DNA of 64,000 bases from Seminavis robusta. Lineage: Eukaryota > Bacillariophyta > Bacillariophyceae > Naviculales > Naviculaceae. The position numbers and the translations under genes are program-made. The stretch lies in NCBI GenBank assembly GCA_903772945.1, contig CAICTM010000454.1, forward strand, positions 1-64,000, read 5' to 3'. Shown piece by piece: positions 46,901 to 57,980 of this stretch (positions are counted from its first letter, which is position 1; the number at the start of each line of letters is the position of its first letter). Under the pieces are notes generated by a model. It was not told the DNA's origin and did not search any database. It was given only the letters and a program-made list of their open reading frames with translations.

Positions 46901-49795
46901 CAAAAGCAATCACCCCATGAACCGAACACATATACACATCTAAAAACCATCCCACCAGCAGCATCAAACCAAAACCTCAAGGACCCAAACACACCCAAAT
47001 AAGGCCACAGCCCCCCACCGAACAAAGAAACCAACTACGCCCAATTCATGAATACGCCAAAAGTCCACAAAAAACCACCAACAACCACAATTCTTCAATG
47101 TTATGCTTATCTCTTACACATGGAAATATTTAATACTCACATTCCGCCTATAACAACCCAATCTCAATTAGATAATAATTTATCTCCTTTATCTTCAATT
47201 TTCACACAATTCAGTAATTTAACCGCTCACATGCAACATTTCAGAACCCCAATGTACCTCATAACAGTAGTCAATAAATCAGTCTTCAATATCTTCCTAT
47301 CACCTTATCATACCCATAAATTGATCTATTGAATTCTTACATTTCTTCACATGATTCGTGATACAAAATTTTTGAACTTCTTTCATTTGCACCTTCAATG
47401 TAACAATACACTATACTGTAATTCCTTTAATATTAATAATTCATATGCCTAAATCTCTACTTGTGCACATTCTTAAAGATAAAAAATTTCAATCTCTTAA
47501 TACCATCTGTTTACTGCTATTCTTGGCCATTTATATATCATTAATTTATGACGCTGATCCTATTAACAATCAGGGACATTACTTCTGCTATGTATTTCAA
47601 TATCCTGACGCAACTGCGTTAGACAAAATACTTTAACTAGATATTCTACCGTTTGATGATACCAAGTGTTGAAATGTCTTATATCGACAATTTGATATTC
47701 CTATTCGCATCCTAGAAGTCTCTCACACAACCGCATTTTACAATTTGATAAGGTTTGTTCCAATGATATCAGGAACAAACAATCAACGCTTCCACAGCTC
47801 ATCTCTTTTGGTTTTATTTTATATCTTTCATGGACTATGAAGCTCCTTATTTCAATTACTATTTTTATAATAGTCTCTTTACTGCTCAATGTGGTCACAT
47901 TTGTTCCATATTAATATCATTCCGCTATTATTCATAGTCACGCCACATAACTATTGGGTTTCTTTATTTATTCGGTTTACCGATTAATTCTCTTGAATCA
48001 CTAAAATTTCTTGCTCAGACATTTCCAACAGTTGTTTCAAAGATATCAATCCGATATGCAACAATCCCAGGAACAACATTGCTGCGCGTATAGATGTTGA
48101 CAGAAAGCTGAACCACACAAGTAAGCCTCCCACTACAGCATTTCAAATCATCATTCACCACTCTACCACAACACGTATAATGGTTACTAATTCTTTCTCA
48201 ATAAATGAACCCTGCAATGTTTCATAACTGCAAGAATCATCCATCCACACACTACCAACCATATCACGGAAAATGTACTTAATCCTTCAAATCAAAAACA
48301 GCCTTCCATGACTCGATGTCAAAACATACCTCAATTTGCAACCACTACACAAACCAGCCTGACTCCTCCACACGGGACAAAGTGCCGGCAAAGAAACTAT
48401 GAAGCCTTCCATGTATTGTAATTTCTGTGATAAGAAAAGTGACAACCCGTCAAAAAAAAAACCCCCAGAGACTTGTCCGAGTTAGCAAATAACAAACCTC
48501 ATCCCAGGGGCGTCACACTACAGCAACATGTCCAGACTCCACAGTACAGAATTCTTTCAAAGTAACAAGTAAGCCTCCATTCTTCAGAGTTTCAAAACAT
48601 CCCGTAGTTCACCACTAAACAACATTGCTGTCTCGTAAAAGTAACAATTTCGTCAGATTAATAACCCTGCCACAACAAGTCAAAATCATCCTATTCACCA
48701 CTCAACAACCTGGCTGTCGCTAAAGCGAAAGGAAATCGTTCATTTAAGGACTAAAGCCGGTCCACCATTCACGTTTAAGAGACACCGACTTATCCACTAT
48801 TAACAACATCGTCTTGATTTACGATACTAGAATCTTTCAAATATTAACCCCATAAAACTCACTTTCAACGGATCACCCTTAGTTCAACCAGTGACAAAAG
48901 AATTCTGTTACCGATGACACCTACCTAAATATTGATCCTCCCTTAAGCCACTTTACAAATCATCCACACCTGTCCTCCTGAAGATAAAGGACATCATTAA
49001 CAACAAAAGTCAACTCATCAACGCATCAACCTTATATCAAATTATCATCTGCACCGTGATATCACCAGCAATCTAAGAGAGTCCCATATCAACTTCCCCC
49101 CTCCCAATCTCTAATAGTCCCGCCCGCCCTCCCCTTACCCCCAACCACACAGACTGCCCCCCACTCCCCCTCCTCCTCCCCCCACCATCCCACACCCTAC
49201 CTCCCACAATATGCCCCATGCCTCAAACCTTAACCTCTGCACTGGCGCCAGACCCCCACCCCAATGGTTCCTCACCCCGCAGTATAGAGTGAGAAGAAAC
49301 AAAATAGATCCACAAAAACTAATATACGCAAACATATCATTTACATTCCACCTAATATCGCCTACCATAACCGAAAGCCAGCTAAACATACATTATCATC
49401 ACTATTGCTGCCATCTTCTTATAATCGCCAATCACGTGAAAGCTCCACTACAAGCAAAAAATCACTAGCAATCACACAGATACTCCAAGCTAGCAAGGGT
49501 ATCTCGCACACTAAACCTCTGTCGGATTACGACACCCACTGGCTATAGCATACCTCGCTTCTAACTTCTAGCCTACCCATTACCCGCATCCATCTGCCGG
49601 ACCCATAACCTCATCTCAAAATACTTAGAAACACACACCAAGTCAAAAACCTCCAACGAACAACAACGTGAGAAGAAAGAAGATCCATCCTTGGTACTCA
49701 AGTATTGCAAAGACGGTGCCACAGATCCATTGATAGACGGGCCTAAATTAGATAACTAGCATTAGCCCACCATTAAAGACAAAAAGCCATGAGCT
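40970..49795 (-). repeat. Degenerate inverted copy of the region right of the 49.8-kb gap
   Basis: The plus strand is A/C-rich and G-poor for nearly 9 kb and has no credible gene. Read on the minus strand, it follows the plus strand of 49.8 kb onward with very many indels and substitutions. Anchors occur in order: 48,698-48,709 with 50,889-50,900; 48,610-48,627 with 51,002-51,019 (TPR gene); 46,368-46,384 with 53,718-53,734 (metacaspase upstream); 46,256-46,266 with 53,878-53,888 (metacaspase start); 45,239-45,301 with 55,321-55,383 (63 nt exact, metacaspase end); and a GT-rich stretch near 44,915-45,000 with 55,725-55,795. The midpoints drift from about 49,800 to 50,360, so this arm is shorter. 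By extrapolation it reaches about 60 kb, not verified. It also includes a trace of the repeat at 49,821. An unpolished fold-back read is the likeliest origin. Confidence 0.8.
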
Positions 49796-49820
49796 NNNNN
49801 NNNNNNNNNNNNNNNNNNNN
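49796..49820. other. Assembly gap (25 N)
   Basis: A run of 25 Ns that separates the degenerate inverted arm from the clean arm, almost exactly at the centre of symmetry for the nearest anchors. Confidence 0.99.
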
Positions 49821-50217
49821 GCTGTGTAACCTCGGCAGAAGGTTTCAGTGTAGTAGAAGCAGTACCCCTATAGCTTAGCTAACTAGAAGCAGATATCTGT
49901 AGTGCTTAGCTAGTTTTAACTTTTGCTAGCTAGCTAGAAGCTAATCCCCCCTAGCTAGAAGAAGATTCCCATAGCAAGCTAGAAACACACCCTACTAGCT
50001 AGAATACTAGTTATAGCTTTCCTGCTTTAGAGTTTTTCTGGTAGAAGCAGATCCCCTACTAAGATGCATGAATAATTAGCTAGCCATCCTAGGATACTTA
50101 TTTAGTTTTTGCTGACTTATTTGTATCTAACCCTACCTTATACCTGCAGGGACCACGTAGCAGGAAAAACAATTTTAAAGGGGTTGAGGGCTCTGGCAGC
50201 AAGACTGCCGAGGTTAA
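49821..50217. repeat. Dispersed 415-bp repeat rich in tagctagc (copy 2)
   Basis: Same-orientation copy of 10,772-11,187, starting at the first base after the gap. It differs by many small indels and substitutions. Again it stands on the 3' side of a TPR gene. Confidence 0.8.
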
Positions 50218-50479
50218 AGGGTAATGAGCAAATGGGGCTACTTAAGCTGGGCAGAGTAGGGTGGTGGGAAATGGTGGGGAGGCGGCAGGGCAGGAGGGAA
50301 GATGGGGGGGTTACTAGCTAGATGGGTGAAACGAGGATCAGAGGGAAGACAGGGAGGGGCAATATATAGAGATTAGAGGAAAGTGGGGGGAAACCAGGCT
50401 TGAAATATGGGACATCATTAGACTGCTGCTGCTGCTATACCAGGTGAAAGTGCATCAAACATTTAACACAGCATAAACT
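50218..50479. other. 3' flank of the fifth TPR gene
   Basis: G-rich, purine-biased stretch of 260 bases without a supported gene. Confidence 0.35.
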
Positions 50480-53037
50480 AGGTTGCTGCGTTTGCTGAGT
50501 CTGCCTTTTGCACTTGTTAAATGCAATAGCTCTTTCAATCCATTCCGCAGCCAAGGTGTCAGATGTCTGATCCCAAAGCTGGCTCCCGAATGGCAAGGCA
50601 CTCCTCAAATTTCAACAAGGCTCCGAATAGTCACCCATCCGTACAAAACAAAGCCAATATTTTGTATGTTGCCACCTCAGGGTGATCTTGCCCAAGCTGA
50701 CATTAATGGCAAGGCATTCCCATACTTTGCCAAAGCACCTTCATAGTCACCCACTCTCCAGAACAAAGCCAATGTTGTATAGGTGATGCCACATCAGGAT
50801 GATTCTTCCCCAACTGACAATCTTGGCAGAGCTTCCTCATACATGCCAAAGCACTCTTCATAATCACCAATTTACGCCAACAACCCAAGTTGTTGAGTGG
50901 TCGCACATCAGGATGATTTTGCCCAATACTGACAATTGAATGCAAGAGCTTCCTTACTTGCCAAAGCACCTTCATAGTCACCATCTTTACGCCGAACAAG
51001 CCAATGTTGTTTAGTGGTGCCACATCAGGATGATTCTTGCCCAATACTGACAATCAATGGCAAGACTTCTTTACTTTGCCAAAGCACCTTCATAGTCACC
51101 CATCTGAAAGTACGAACCAATGTTGTGGTGTTGCACGAGGATGATTCTTGCCCAATACTGACAATTCAATGGAAGATCTTTGTACTTTGCCAAGGCACCT
51201 TCAAGTCACCCATCTCTTCCAACACAGAACCAATATACAACTCAATGGCAAGAGCTTCCTCATCTTTGCCAAGCACCTTCATAGTCACCCATGCTGGAAA
51301 GTACGAACCAATGTTGCTGTAGGTTGTTGCAACTGAGGTTGATTCTTGCCCAATCTGACAATAATGGAAGAGCTTCTTGTCTTTGCCAAGCACCTTCACA
51401 GTCACCCATCTCTTCCAACACAGAACCAATGTGGTGTGGTTGCCACATAGGATGATTCTTGCCCAACTGACAATAATTGCAAGAGCATTCCTCATACTTT
51501 GCCAAAGCACCTTCAAGTCACCCATCTCATCCAACACAGAACCAATGTTGTGGAGGTGGTGCCACATCAGGATGATTCTTGCCCAATGCTGACAATCGAA
51601 TGGAAAGAGCTTCCTTGTGGCTTTCCAAAGCACCTTTATAGTCACCCATCTCCTCCAGGACCAGCCCAATGTTGTTCTGGGCTGTTGCCACCTCAGGATG
51701 ATCTTGCCCAATGCTGGCAATAGATTGGCAAGACATTCCTTGTGCTTTACCAAAGCACCTTCATGGTCACCCACCGCATACAATACAGAACCAATGTTAC
51801 TGTGGGTGATTGCCACATGAGGATGATTCTTGCCCAATGCTGACAATTGAGCAGTAAGAGCTTCCTCATACTTTGACAAGGCACCTTCATAGTCCCCAAG
51901 CTCATACAATACACAACCGATGCCGCTGTAGGCGGTTGCTGTTTGTTCATGATTCTTGCCCAACACATTCTCACAAATTGTCTGAGCAGTCTGGTGGAGA
52001 TTCATGGCTGCGCTGTGCTCTCCATTGTGCTTCAGAATACTTCCAATTTGGTTACAAAAGTCCGCATACTCCTCATCGTTCGTGTTCTCTCTGGTCTCCA
52101 CCAGCTGAGTCAGGATACCTTGCATCCATCCACGCAGCAAGTCATTGACTAGATTGTTGAGCACAGAGTATCCAACATCTGATTCTACTTGGCCAAGAAT
52201 AGCCAGTCTGTCGCTTTCCACAGATGCATTAGCATTTTCAACTTTGGTGTTGCCAAGTGTCTCATACAGAGCATTGATTCCTTCTCCATTATCAAGGACT
52301 TCCAGCTCTAGTGATTCATTCTCCTTGGGTGGCATGACAATATCCACTTTGCACCCACCCATCCTGTGAGCTGTAAAGATCTCAAAAATACACCATACTC
52401 GGGTAATGTAGACAGGTGCACTCCAAGGGGCCATCATTGCCAGCAAATGACCAATCTTTTCGACTCTGTCTCCAAAAATGGCAAAGAAGTCCACCTTGGC
52501 AGGATTTGCCATTCCTGCTTGCTGCTGAGCCGAGTTTTCTACGACTCTGTGCTGATTGACGCATAGGCAACAGATCCAAATATACGTTCTCTTTGGATTG
52601 AGGTTGTTCCGGAGGCAATAGTCCGAAAGGGTATCCAAAATATCTCCAATCGTGTAGTTCCACGAATAACTGAGCATTTGAGTTGCCTCTCCGACGTGGT
52701 CTTCTCCTTGTAGGCAATTTACATAGGCAGCTCCCAATCTTCCATCGATTGGACAGACAGTGTTGGTTCCTCTTGTTCGGATGACCCCGGGAGGACCTCG
52801 TAGGCCTTCAATTTGGTAGATTTTGGAGTCTCTAGAAAGAGGATTTTGGTTTGCTGCTGCAGTGGTGGTGAATGAGTACACTTCTTCTAAAAAGATGTGC
52901 TCCAAATGGTGAACACTTACACCCAGAGTATCCATGGAAGGTGAATTGTTCTTTGCAATCATTTTGGTTGGAGCAGCAGCAGCAACAACACCACCACCAT
53001 CAACGGCAGCTTGAACGTCATCTCCAGCGGTGGGCAT
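50480..53037 (-). CDS. TIR/HET-like domain protein with KLC-type TPR repeats (copy E, 3' half indel-rich)
   Basis: Starts MPTAGDDVQAAVDGGG and reaches MDTLGVSVHHLEHIFLEE after an Ala-rich leader. The N-terminal module (about 115-240) is intact, with MLSYSW, TYIWICCLCVNQH, MMAPW and RVWCIFE. The first TPR units are also clean down to about 51,710. Downstream, almost every 126-bp unit has lost single bases or short pieces relative to the family consensus, so the frame wanders to the stop at 51,166, while homology continues to about 50,480 (EPALGSD and a Gln/Lys tail in shifted frames). The losses look like raw long-read errors and border the assembly gap. The nearest plus-strand neighbour, 0.8 kb upstream and divergent, is the type III metacaspase. 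Confidence 0.75.
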
Positions 53038-53846
53038 ATTTCAAACCAATGTAAACTCTCGTGGCTGAGATTGGAAATTTCTTTGAGGTCGACGATTGGT
53101 CTATCGACTGGTATCCAGGAAATGTGCGTTTCAATTGGCAGTCTGGTTGACTGACAAGCACGGAATTATTAGCTGGCTCTAGCTAGAGTAGACAACCGTA
53201 GCTAGTAGTACCGTACCGTAGAGTGTTTGATTGGGATAAAGACTTGGGTGCTGGATCTATGGTGTGCTTCATGCTGAAGCTCCTTGAGGGTTCTTGGCTG
53301 TTGGCATATGCGCAGTCGAGTGAAAGGTTGTTTGGAACGAGAAGCTGAACAGGATCGAAGTCCTGTGTTTGGAACAAGAGCTATCACGATTAGACCTACC
53401 ACCATCGATCGGCCAATCCGATTATTCGATTGCACAACGAATAAGTCGAACTAAATCGAATCGAATGGAACTGAATCGAGTCGAGTCGAGTCGAATCGAA
53501 TGATCAATCGAATCTTCAATCACAACAAACCCAGTCATGCGTTGAAGCCACCGGTACGGAAGTTCGTTTCGGGACCAATCTCCTCACATTTTGTGTTTCA
53601 ACGATCGTTACCTACGATACCAGCATCGCCAAGAGATTGTTCTTGGAGCTATGTATCATGTTCCGGTCTATGGCATCGCAGTGGGAGATGAATGAGGGAG
53701 ATTTTTCGAAATTCCTCATTCGTTGGCTCTGTTTCAGCTGCAGTCTGCGACTTGTTCCTTTCGAGAGAAGGACCTAGCAAAAAAGAAGCAGAGCTTGTCT
53801 CGACTTGATCACTCGTGCCGATATATTTCATTGATCTTCTTCAATC
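53038..53846. promoter_or_regulatory. Shared divergent promoter region of TPR copy E and the metacaspase
   Basis: About 810 bases between two divergently transcribed genes. It contains the tcgaa/tcgag short repeat at 53,444-53,515. No TATA box in a convincing place was found. A shared regulatory region is possible but only inferred from the arrangement. Confidence 0.4.
53444..53515. repeat. Pentamer microsatellite (tcgaa/tcgag)
   Basis: Imperfect pentamer array of tcgaa and tcgag units, with taaa and gaac interruptions, about 330-400 bases before the metacaspase start. Confidence 0.75.
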
Positions 53847-55384
53847 ATGGAGTCTGTCGCGTCGTTGAACGAAGTGAGTTGCTTTGATCTGGACCTTTTG
53901 TGTATGGGTCCCGACGTGGTGACTACTCCTCGAACCATTCAAACGGAAGAGGATGAAGAACAGGGTCGATCATCGTCTCGTCGCGAAACGCAAAAGATGG
54001 ACTATCTGGTCGAACAACTCGTAAGCAACAATCGTCTTTCGCAAAAGGCTTCTACTGATAGTCATCGCAGTGGACGAAGCAATCGTAGTGGACGAAGCAA
54101 TCGAAGCAACCGAAGTAAGCGCAACAACAAAAAGAACAGCAACACTTCGTCATCACATCACAACACGAGCAACCACAAGCCCACAGGAGTTAGTTCCTTG
54201 CTTCCCAGCCTCAGTCATAGTTTGTCTGGATTGGGCAGGAGCAACAACAACGAGAATAATGACCGCAATAACAGAAACAGCAGCAACAAGAACGCCAACA
54301 AGAGCGGAAATGCAAAGGATGGTTTCACAACCGATACCGACACGGATCTGGAAGATGGCAACAACATTCAAGCAAATGTCATTATGATTAGTGGCTGCGA
54401 TGACTCGCAAACATCCGCTGATGTCAGCAATGTCGCCAGCTTTTCCCTTCCCGATGCCAATGGCAAGGCGGGAGGAGCCTGTACGTCGGCGTTGCTACAA
54501 GGTAAGGATCGAGAAACGAGTACTGGCATGCCCGTGGCATCCCTGTTATATTGGTGCGTCTTGCTAACCCATTGTATCTTATGACAACAGTACTCTACGA
54601 AAACAAACGAACCAGCGGCACCACCACCAGTCTCTCCTTTATTCAAGTCCTTCGAAGCATGCGAAGCATTCTGGTCAAGGGCCATTACACACAAATCCCA
54701 CAGCTCACATCGTCCCGACCCGTCGATACCAACCAGCCCTTTTACATTGTCCCACCCGATTGCACAGGAACCAAACGAGCCGTCCTCATTGGGATCAACT
54801 ACACGGGTCACGGACAAGGAGAACTCAGCGGATGTCACAATGATTGCAACAACATGAAGGACTATCTCGTCAATGTCGCGGGATTCCAAAACGAGAATAT
54901 CTACGTGCTCATGGACGATAATAACGGCCAACACATGGCTCCTACTCGGTCCAATATTCTCAAGGCATACCAGCAAATGGCGGCCACTAGTAAAAGTGGC
55001 GATGCCGTTTTCTGTCATTACTCGGGACACGGTGGTCGAGTCCGTGACGATGATTGGCACGAAGAAAAGGACGGCTACGATGAAACACTCGTGCCGGTCG
55101 ATTACAATACGGCCGGACAAATTCGCGACGATGACTTGTACACGACCTTGGTGGCTGCCATGCCCGCCGGAGTCACACTGGTGTCATTGATGGATTGTTG
55201 TCACTCGGGTACCGTGTTGGATTTGCCCTACAAGTATCGGAGCAGTACTACGACGGGTGGTAGTAGTACCGTGCTGACCGAGTCGACGCAATGTCTGGTG
55301 TGCACAGACCCCATGCTTCATTGGATTGTGTTGGCCATGGTGATTGTGTTTTGTGTCATTTTCTTTCCCGTGTTTTTTTCGTAA
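53847..55384 (+). CDS. Type III metacaspase with C-terminal membrane anchor
   Basis: Two exons, 53,847-54,501 and 54,591-55,384, join in phase (intron of 89 bases, GTAAGG...ACAG) to give 482 residues. After a Ser/Asn-rich N-terminus come p10 features, [13 protein letters not shown] at about 181-193 and [22 protein letters not shown] and [12 protein letters not shown] across the splice. The p20 part follows: [10 protein letters not shown] at about 280-289, catalytic His in HYSGHGG (about 365) and catalytic Cys in DCCHSG (about 422). p10 before p20 defines type III. The last 20 residues (about 463-481) are a hydrophobic helix, suggesting a tail-anchored membrane protein. Metacaspases are Arg/Lys-specific, often Ca-dependent, cysteine proteases linked with stress and cell death in diatoms. 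The end of the gene is repeated exactly inside the degenerate inverted block. Confidence 0.9.
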
Positions 55385-55994
55385 TTGAAGATGATTCATC
55401 AGCAAGCCAAACAGAACAGGAGAGAGCACAAAAGGAGAACGGCTGTGTGTTGTGGCAATCAATGCATCAAATAATAATCATCATCCGATGGAAGCGATCT
55501 GGGAACGTGTAGTTGCAGGTGACAGCTTCCAGTCGAAACGAAATATTTATACATACATACAAATACAAAACAAGCGCCCAAGTGCCTCTTTCCTACAAGA
55601 GCTTTTGCACCAGAGCAGCTACGTAAACGACAACACGCTATCCTCGGATGGCTGTTTGGTGTCGAAAAACTCTATTCCACTTCCATCATTCCGTACAATA
55701 AACCCATTCATAAAACAGAATTGAAATGAAAATCTATCTAGCTAGTGTGTCTCTGTGTGTAAGTGTGTAAGTGTGATATGTGTGTAGGTGTTTACGTGAG
55801 TGCTGCGTGTGTACGTACATGCACATAGTTGTTCTCTCGCTTTCTCGTTGTTGTAGAAGTTTGTCGCTTGTGCGAGCTGTCGTCACCCTCCGTGTATGGT
55901 GGCTGCCGCAGCACCTCTGCTGCCTAGCGGTACCAATCCTCCGTCATCATCTGCGAAAGCTCGTTCCCCCCTCACATCCATTCTTTCTATTTGC
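55385..55994. other. Intergenic, convergent 3' ends
   Basis: About 610 bases. A GT-rich stretch (gtgtgtctctgtgtgtaag and following) at 55,743-55,800 is a short imperfect dinucleotide repeat. No gene seen. Confidence 0.5.
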
Positions 55995-57437
55995 TCATTC
56001 CTCCTCCTCTAGTTCTTCTACTTCCACATCGACATACATACTGTCACAACACGCCCGCCATTGTTGGATCAATTGCTCTACCTGTTGTACGACTGCCGGT
56101 GGATTGGCATGAATTTGAAAATTGCGCGATTGGACTCGCAATTCCAATGTGGATTGATAATACTTGGTTTCATTCTGTTGCTTTGCAAGTGCGCCGCCAG
56201 TGTAGAGAGCGGCGTGATGATGACCGGTAGTGGTGGCGAGGGTGCCAAAAAAGGACGTCCAAAACAAGCCTTTGGGAAACAATTCGAGCATGCCGCCACA
56301 TGTGGGTTGCAGAAACGCACTGGTCAATTGCGCCCCGTGTGGTCCAATGAGGATATCCATGTGACTCATAAACGCGGCTTGTTGGAGAAAGGTCGTGTGG
56401 TCAAACGAGTCCAAATAGTATACAGTACTAGTGAGGTTGAGTGCCTGAAGAATGGCTTGGTAGTTGGTGACGCGTCGACCACCCTGGCGATTCAAGAATC
56501 CCACGACGGGCATGGATTTGTTGTCGTGATTTGGAGTGGGACATCCAGGAGGAGCCATTGTGGTGGTGGTGGATTGGTTCTTGTTGTGCGTGATGGTTTG
56601 GATGGCGGTTGGCAACGTGTCATTCTTGTTGTCCAACAAGTGGTAATGCTGCTGAATTCCATCTCGCAGAACTTGTGCATCGTGCAAGGATGTCATTTGA
56701 AAGGGCGTCTTGCCATTGTTGGTTTGGACCGTTGCGGAAATAGCACGAAGTGGTCGTTCTGCTTTGTCACTCTTTGGCAAAAAAAAGACTTGGACCTTCC
56801 AAATATCGCGGAGTGCTTGTACAAAGGCGGACGTGTACGAGTATTGCGCATGTGTGGCGGGCAAGACCAAGACGGGTCGTTGATGACGATTGGCGTGCCA
56901 CCAGGAGAAACATCGCAGTAATTGTTGCATGGCATGAGGAAAATGAAACGAATAGGAAATGTCGCGGAATTCGCACACGCTTTGGTTATTGTGCGCCATT
57001 GTTGGAAACACCAACTGACTGCGATTGTTGTTGTGATTAGTGTAATAGGGAGCCGCAGGGCCCGTCACAAAGTCCGTCAAATCATGACTGGTGGGCCAAC
57101 GAGACACAATGGTCGGAGGTTGTCCAAGAATTCGTTTCTTCTTGAGTTTCTTCTTTGTTGTCTTCTTTGACTCGACGGCTTTGACTGGATGCTGTGTGGG
57201 TGACAGACGTTCGTAGGTTTGTCGTGAAAAGTACTTGTCATGGTACGAAATGAACGACAGAGACGACATCAACATGATAAAGCTCAAAAAGGCATAGCGA
57301 ACATAGTGTCTCAGAATGCTTCGTCTTCGAGACAGACCATTCGATGGACTGGAAGAAGAAGAAGATGATGACGAGGCAGGATCACTTCGTCGTCGTTGAT
57401 GGACAAGGGATGCTCTGATTGTGTTTGTGCTTGCCAT
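55995..57437 (-). CDS. GT61-like (DUF563) glycosyltransferase, type II membrane protein
   Basis: Frame of 480 residues. A Ser-rich and Arg-rich tail precedes a membrane helix at about 46-65, then a Lys-rich stem (KKTTKKKLKKKR). The catalytic region ends with GFLNRQGGRRVTNYQAI and the family hallmark MDILIGPHGAQLTSAFLQP, followed by LELFPKG; this is the usual C-terminal part of DUF563/GT61 proteins, which transfer xylose, arabinose or GlcNAc to glycans in the Golgi. Donor and acceptor cannot be told. The end is acidic (VEVEELEEEE). Complete and intronless. Confidence 0.82.
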   Translation of the reverse strand: MASTNTIRASLVHQRRRSDPASSSSSSSSSPSNGLSRRRSILRHYVRYAFLSFIMLMSSLSFISYHDKYFSRQTYERLSPTQHPVKAVESKKTTKKKLKKKRILGQPPTIVSRWPTSHDLTDFVTGPAAPYYTNHNNNRSQLVFPTMAHNNQSVCEFRDISYSFHFPHAMQQLLRCFSWWHANRHQRPVLVLPATHAQYSYTSAFVQALRDIWKVQVFFLPKSDKAERPLRAISATVQTNNGKTPFQMTSLHDAQVLRDGIQQHYHLLDNKNDTLPTAIQTITHNKNQSTTTTMAPPGCPTPNHDNKSMPVVGFLNRQGGRRVTNYQAILQALNLTSTVYYLDSFDHTTFLQQAAFMSHMDILIGPHGAQLTSAFLQPTCGGMLELFPKGLFWTSFFGTLATTTGHHHAALYTGGALAKQQNETKYYQSTLELRVQSRNFQIHANPPAVVQQVEQLIQQWRACCDSMYVDVEVEELEEEE

Positions 57438-57980
57438 CGTGCTGGGCCTTGTTCATAATACTGGTCTATTCTGTATACTCGATCTGGCTATCCATTCCTT
57501 TCGCTTAACTGGTTGGTATGTTCCGGAATTAATTGCGTTCTTTTGGCAAGGTTACGTTTCCTTTGGCGTTTCATCACGGCCCAACAAGATTCGATTGGTG
57601 CGCAAAATGACCCTCTCGCCTATTTGGCGACTCAACACAATATATCTTTGCCACGAACTAAAGGATTAATGGCTGAGACATGCCATCTTTTTGCTAGAGT
57701 AAACCATCCTCATCGAGATCACAAACAACGACGATCTTTTGTGCGTGGCAGACCATAGACAAGATGCCTCCGGTGGCGCCAACTACGGACGAAGTAAAAA
57801 GAAAAAGTAAAGTGAAAGTTTGTTTGTTACATGTAGGTTAGGTAAAGCTGCTGGGGTACCGCGGTGAGAGAACTAAGGGGGAGAAAGCAGTGGAAGCTGC
57901 TCGGTTGCCGGGGTGTCAGAAAGCAGCGGAATAGGATAGGGCAAGGATATTGATTTTGGTGTGGAATGATGGTCGGACAT
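57438..57980. other. Intergenic stretch
   Basis: About 540 bases between the GT61-like gene start and the 3' end of the five-exon gene. No gene recognised; short frames here lack features. Confidence 0.35.

Noticed and set aside
41555-49468. Several open frames of 60-100 residues inside the G-poor block
   Set aside because: They are made of biased composition (Asn/Thr/Pro on plus, Gly/Val/Trp on minus), show no family, and the block is a degraded inverted copy of known genes.
40970-49795. Organellar insertion or foreign DNA as the reason for the odd composition
   Set aside because: Ordered anchors to the neighbouring metacaspase/TPR locus explain the origin better; no organellar gene, rRNA or tRNA was seen.
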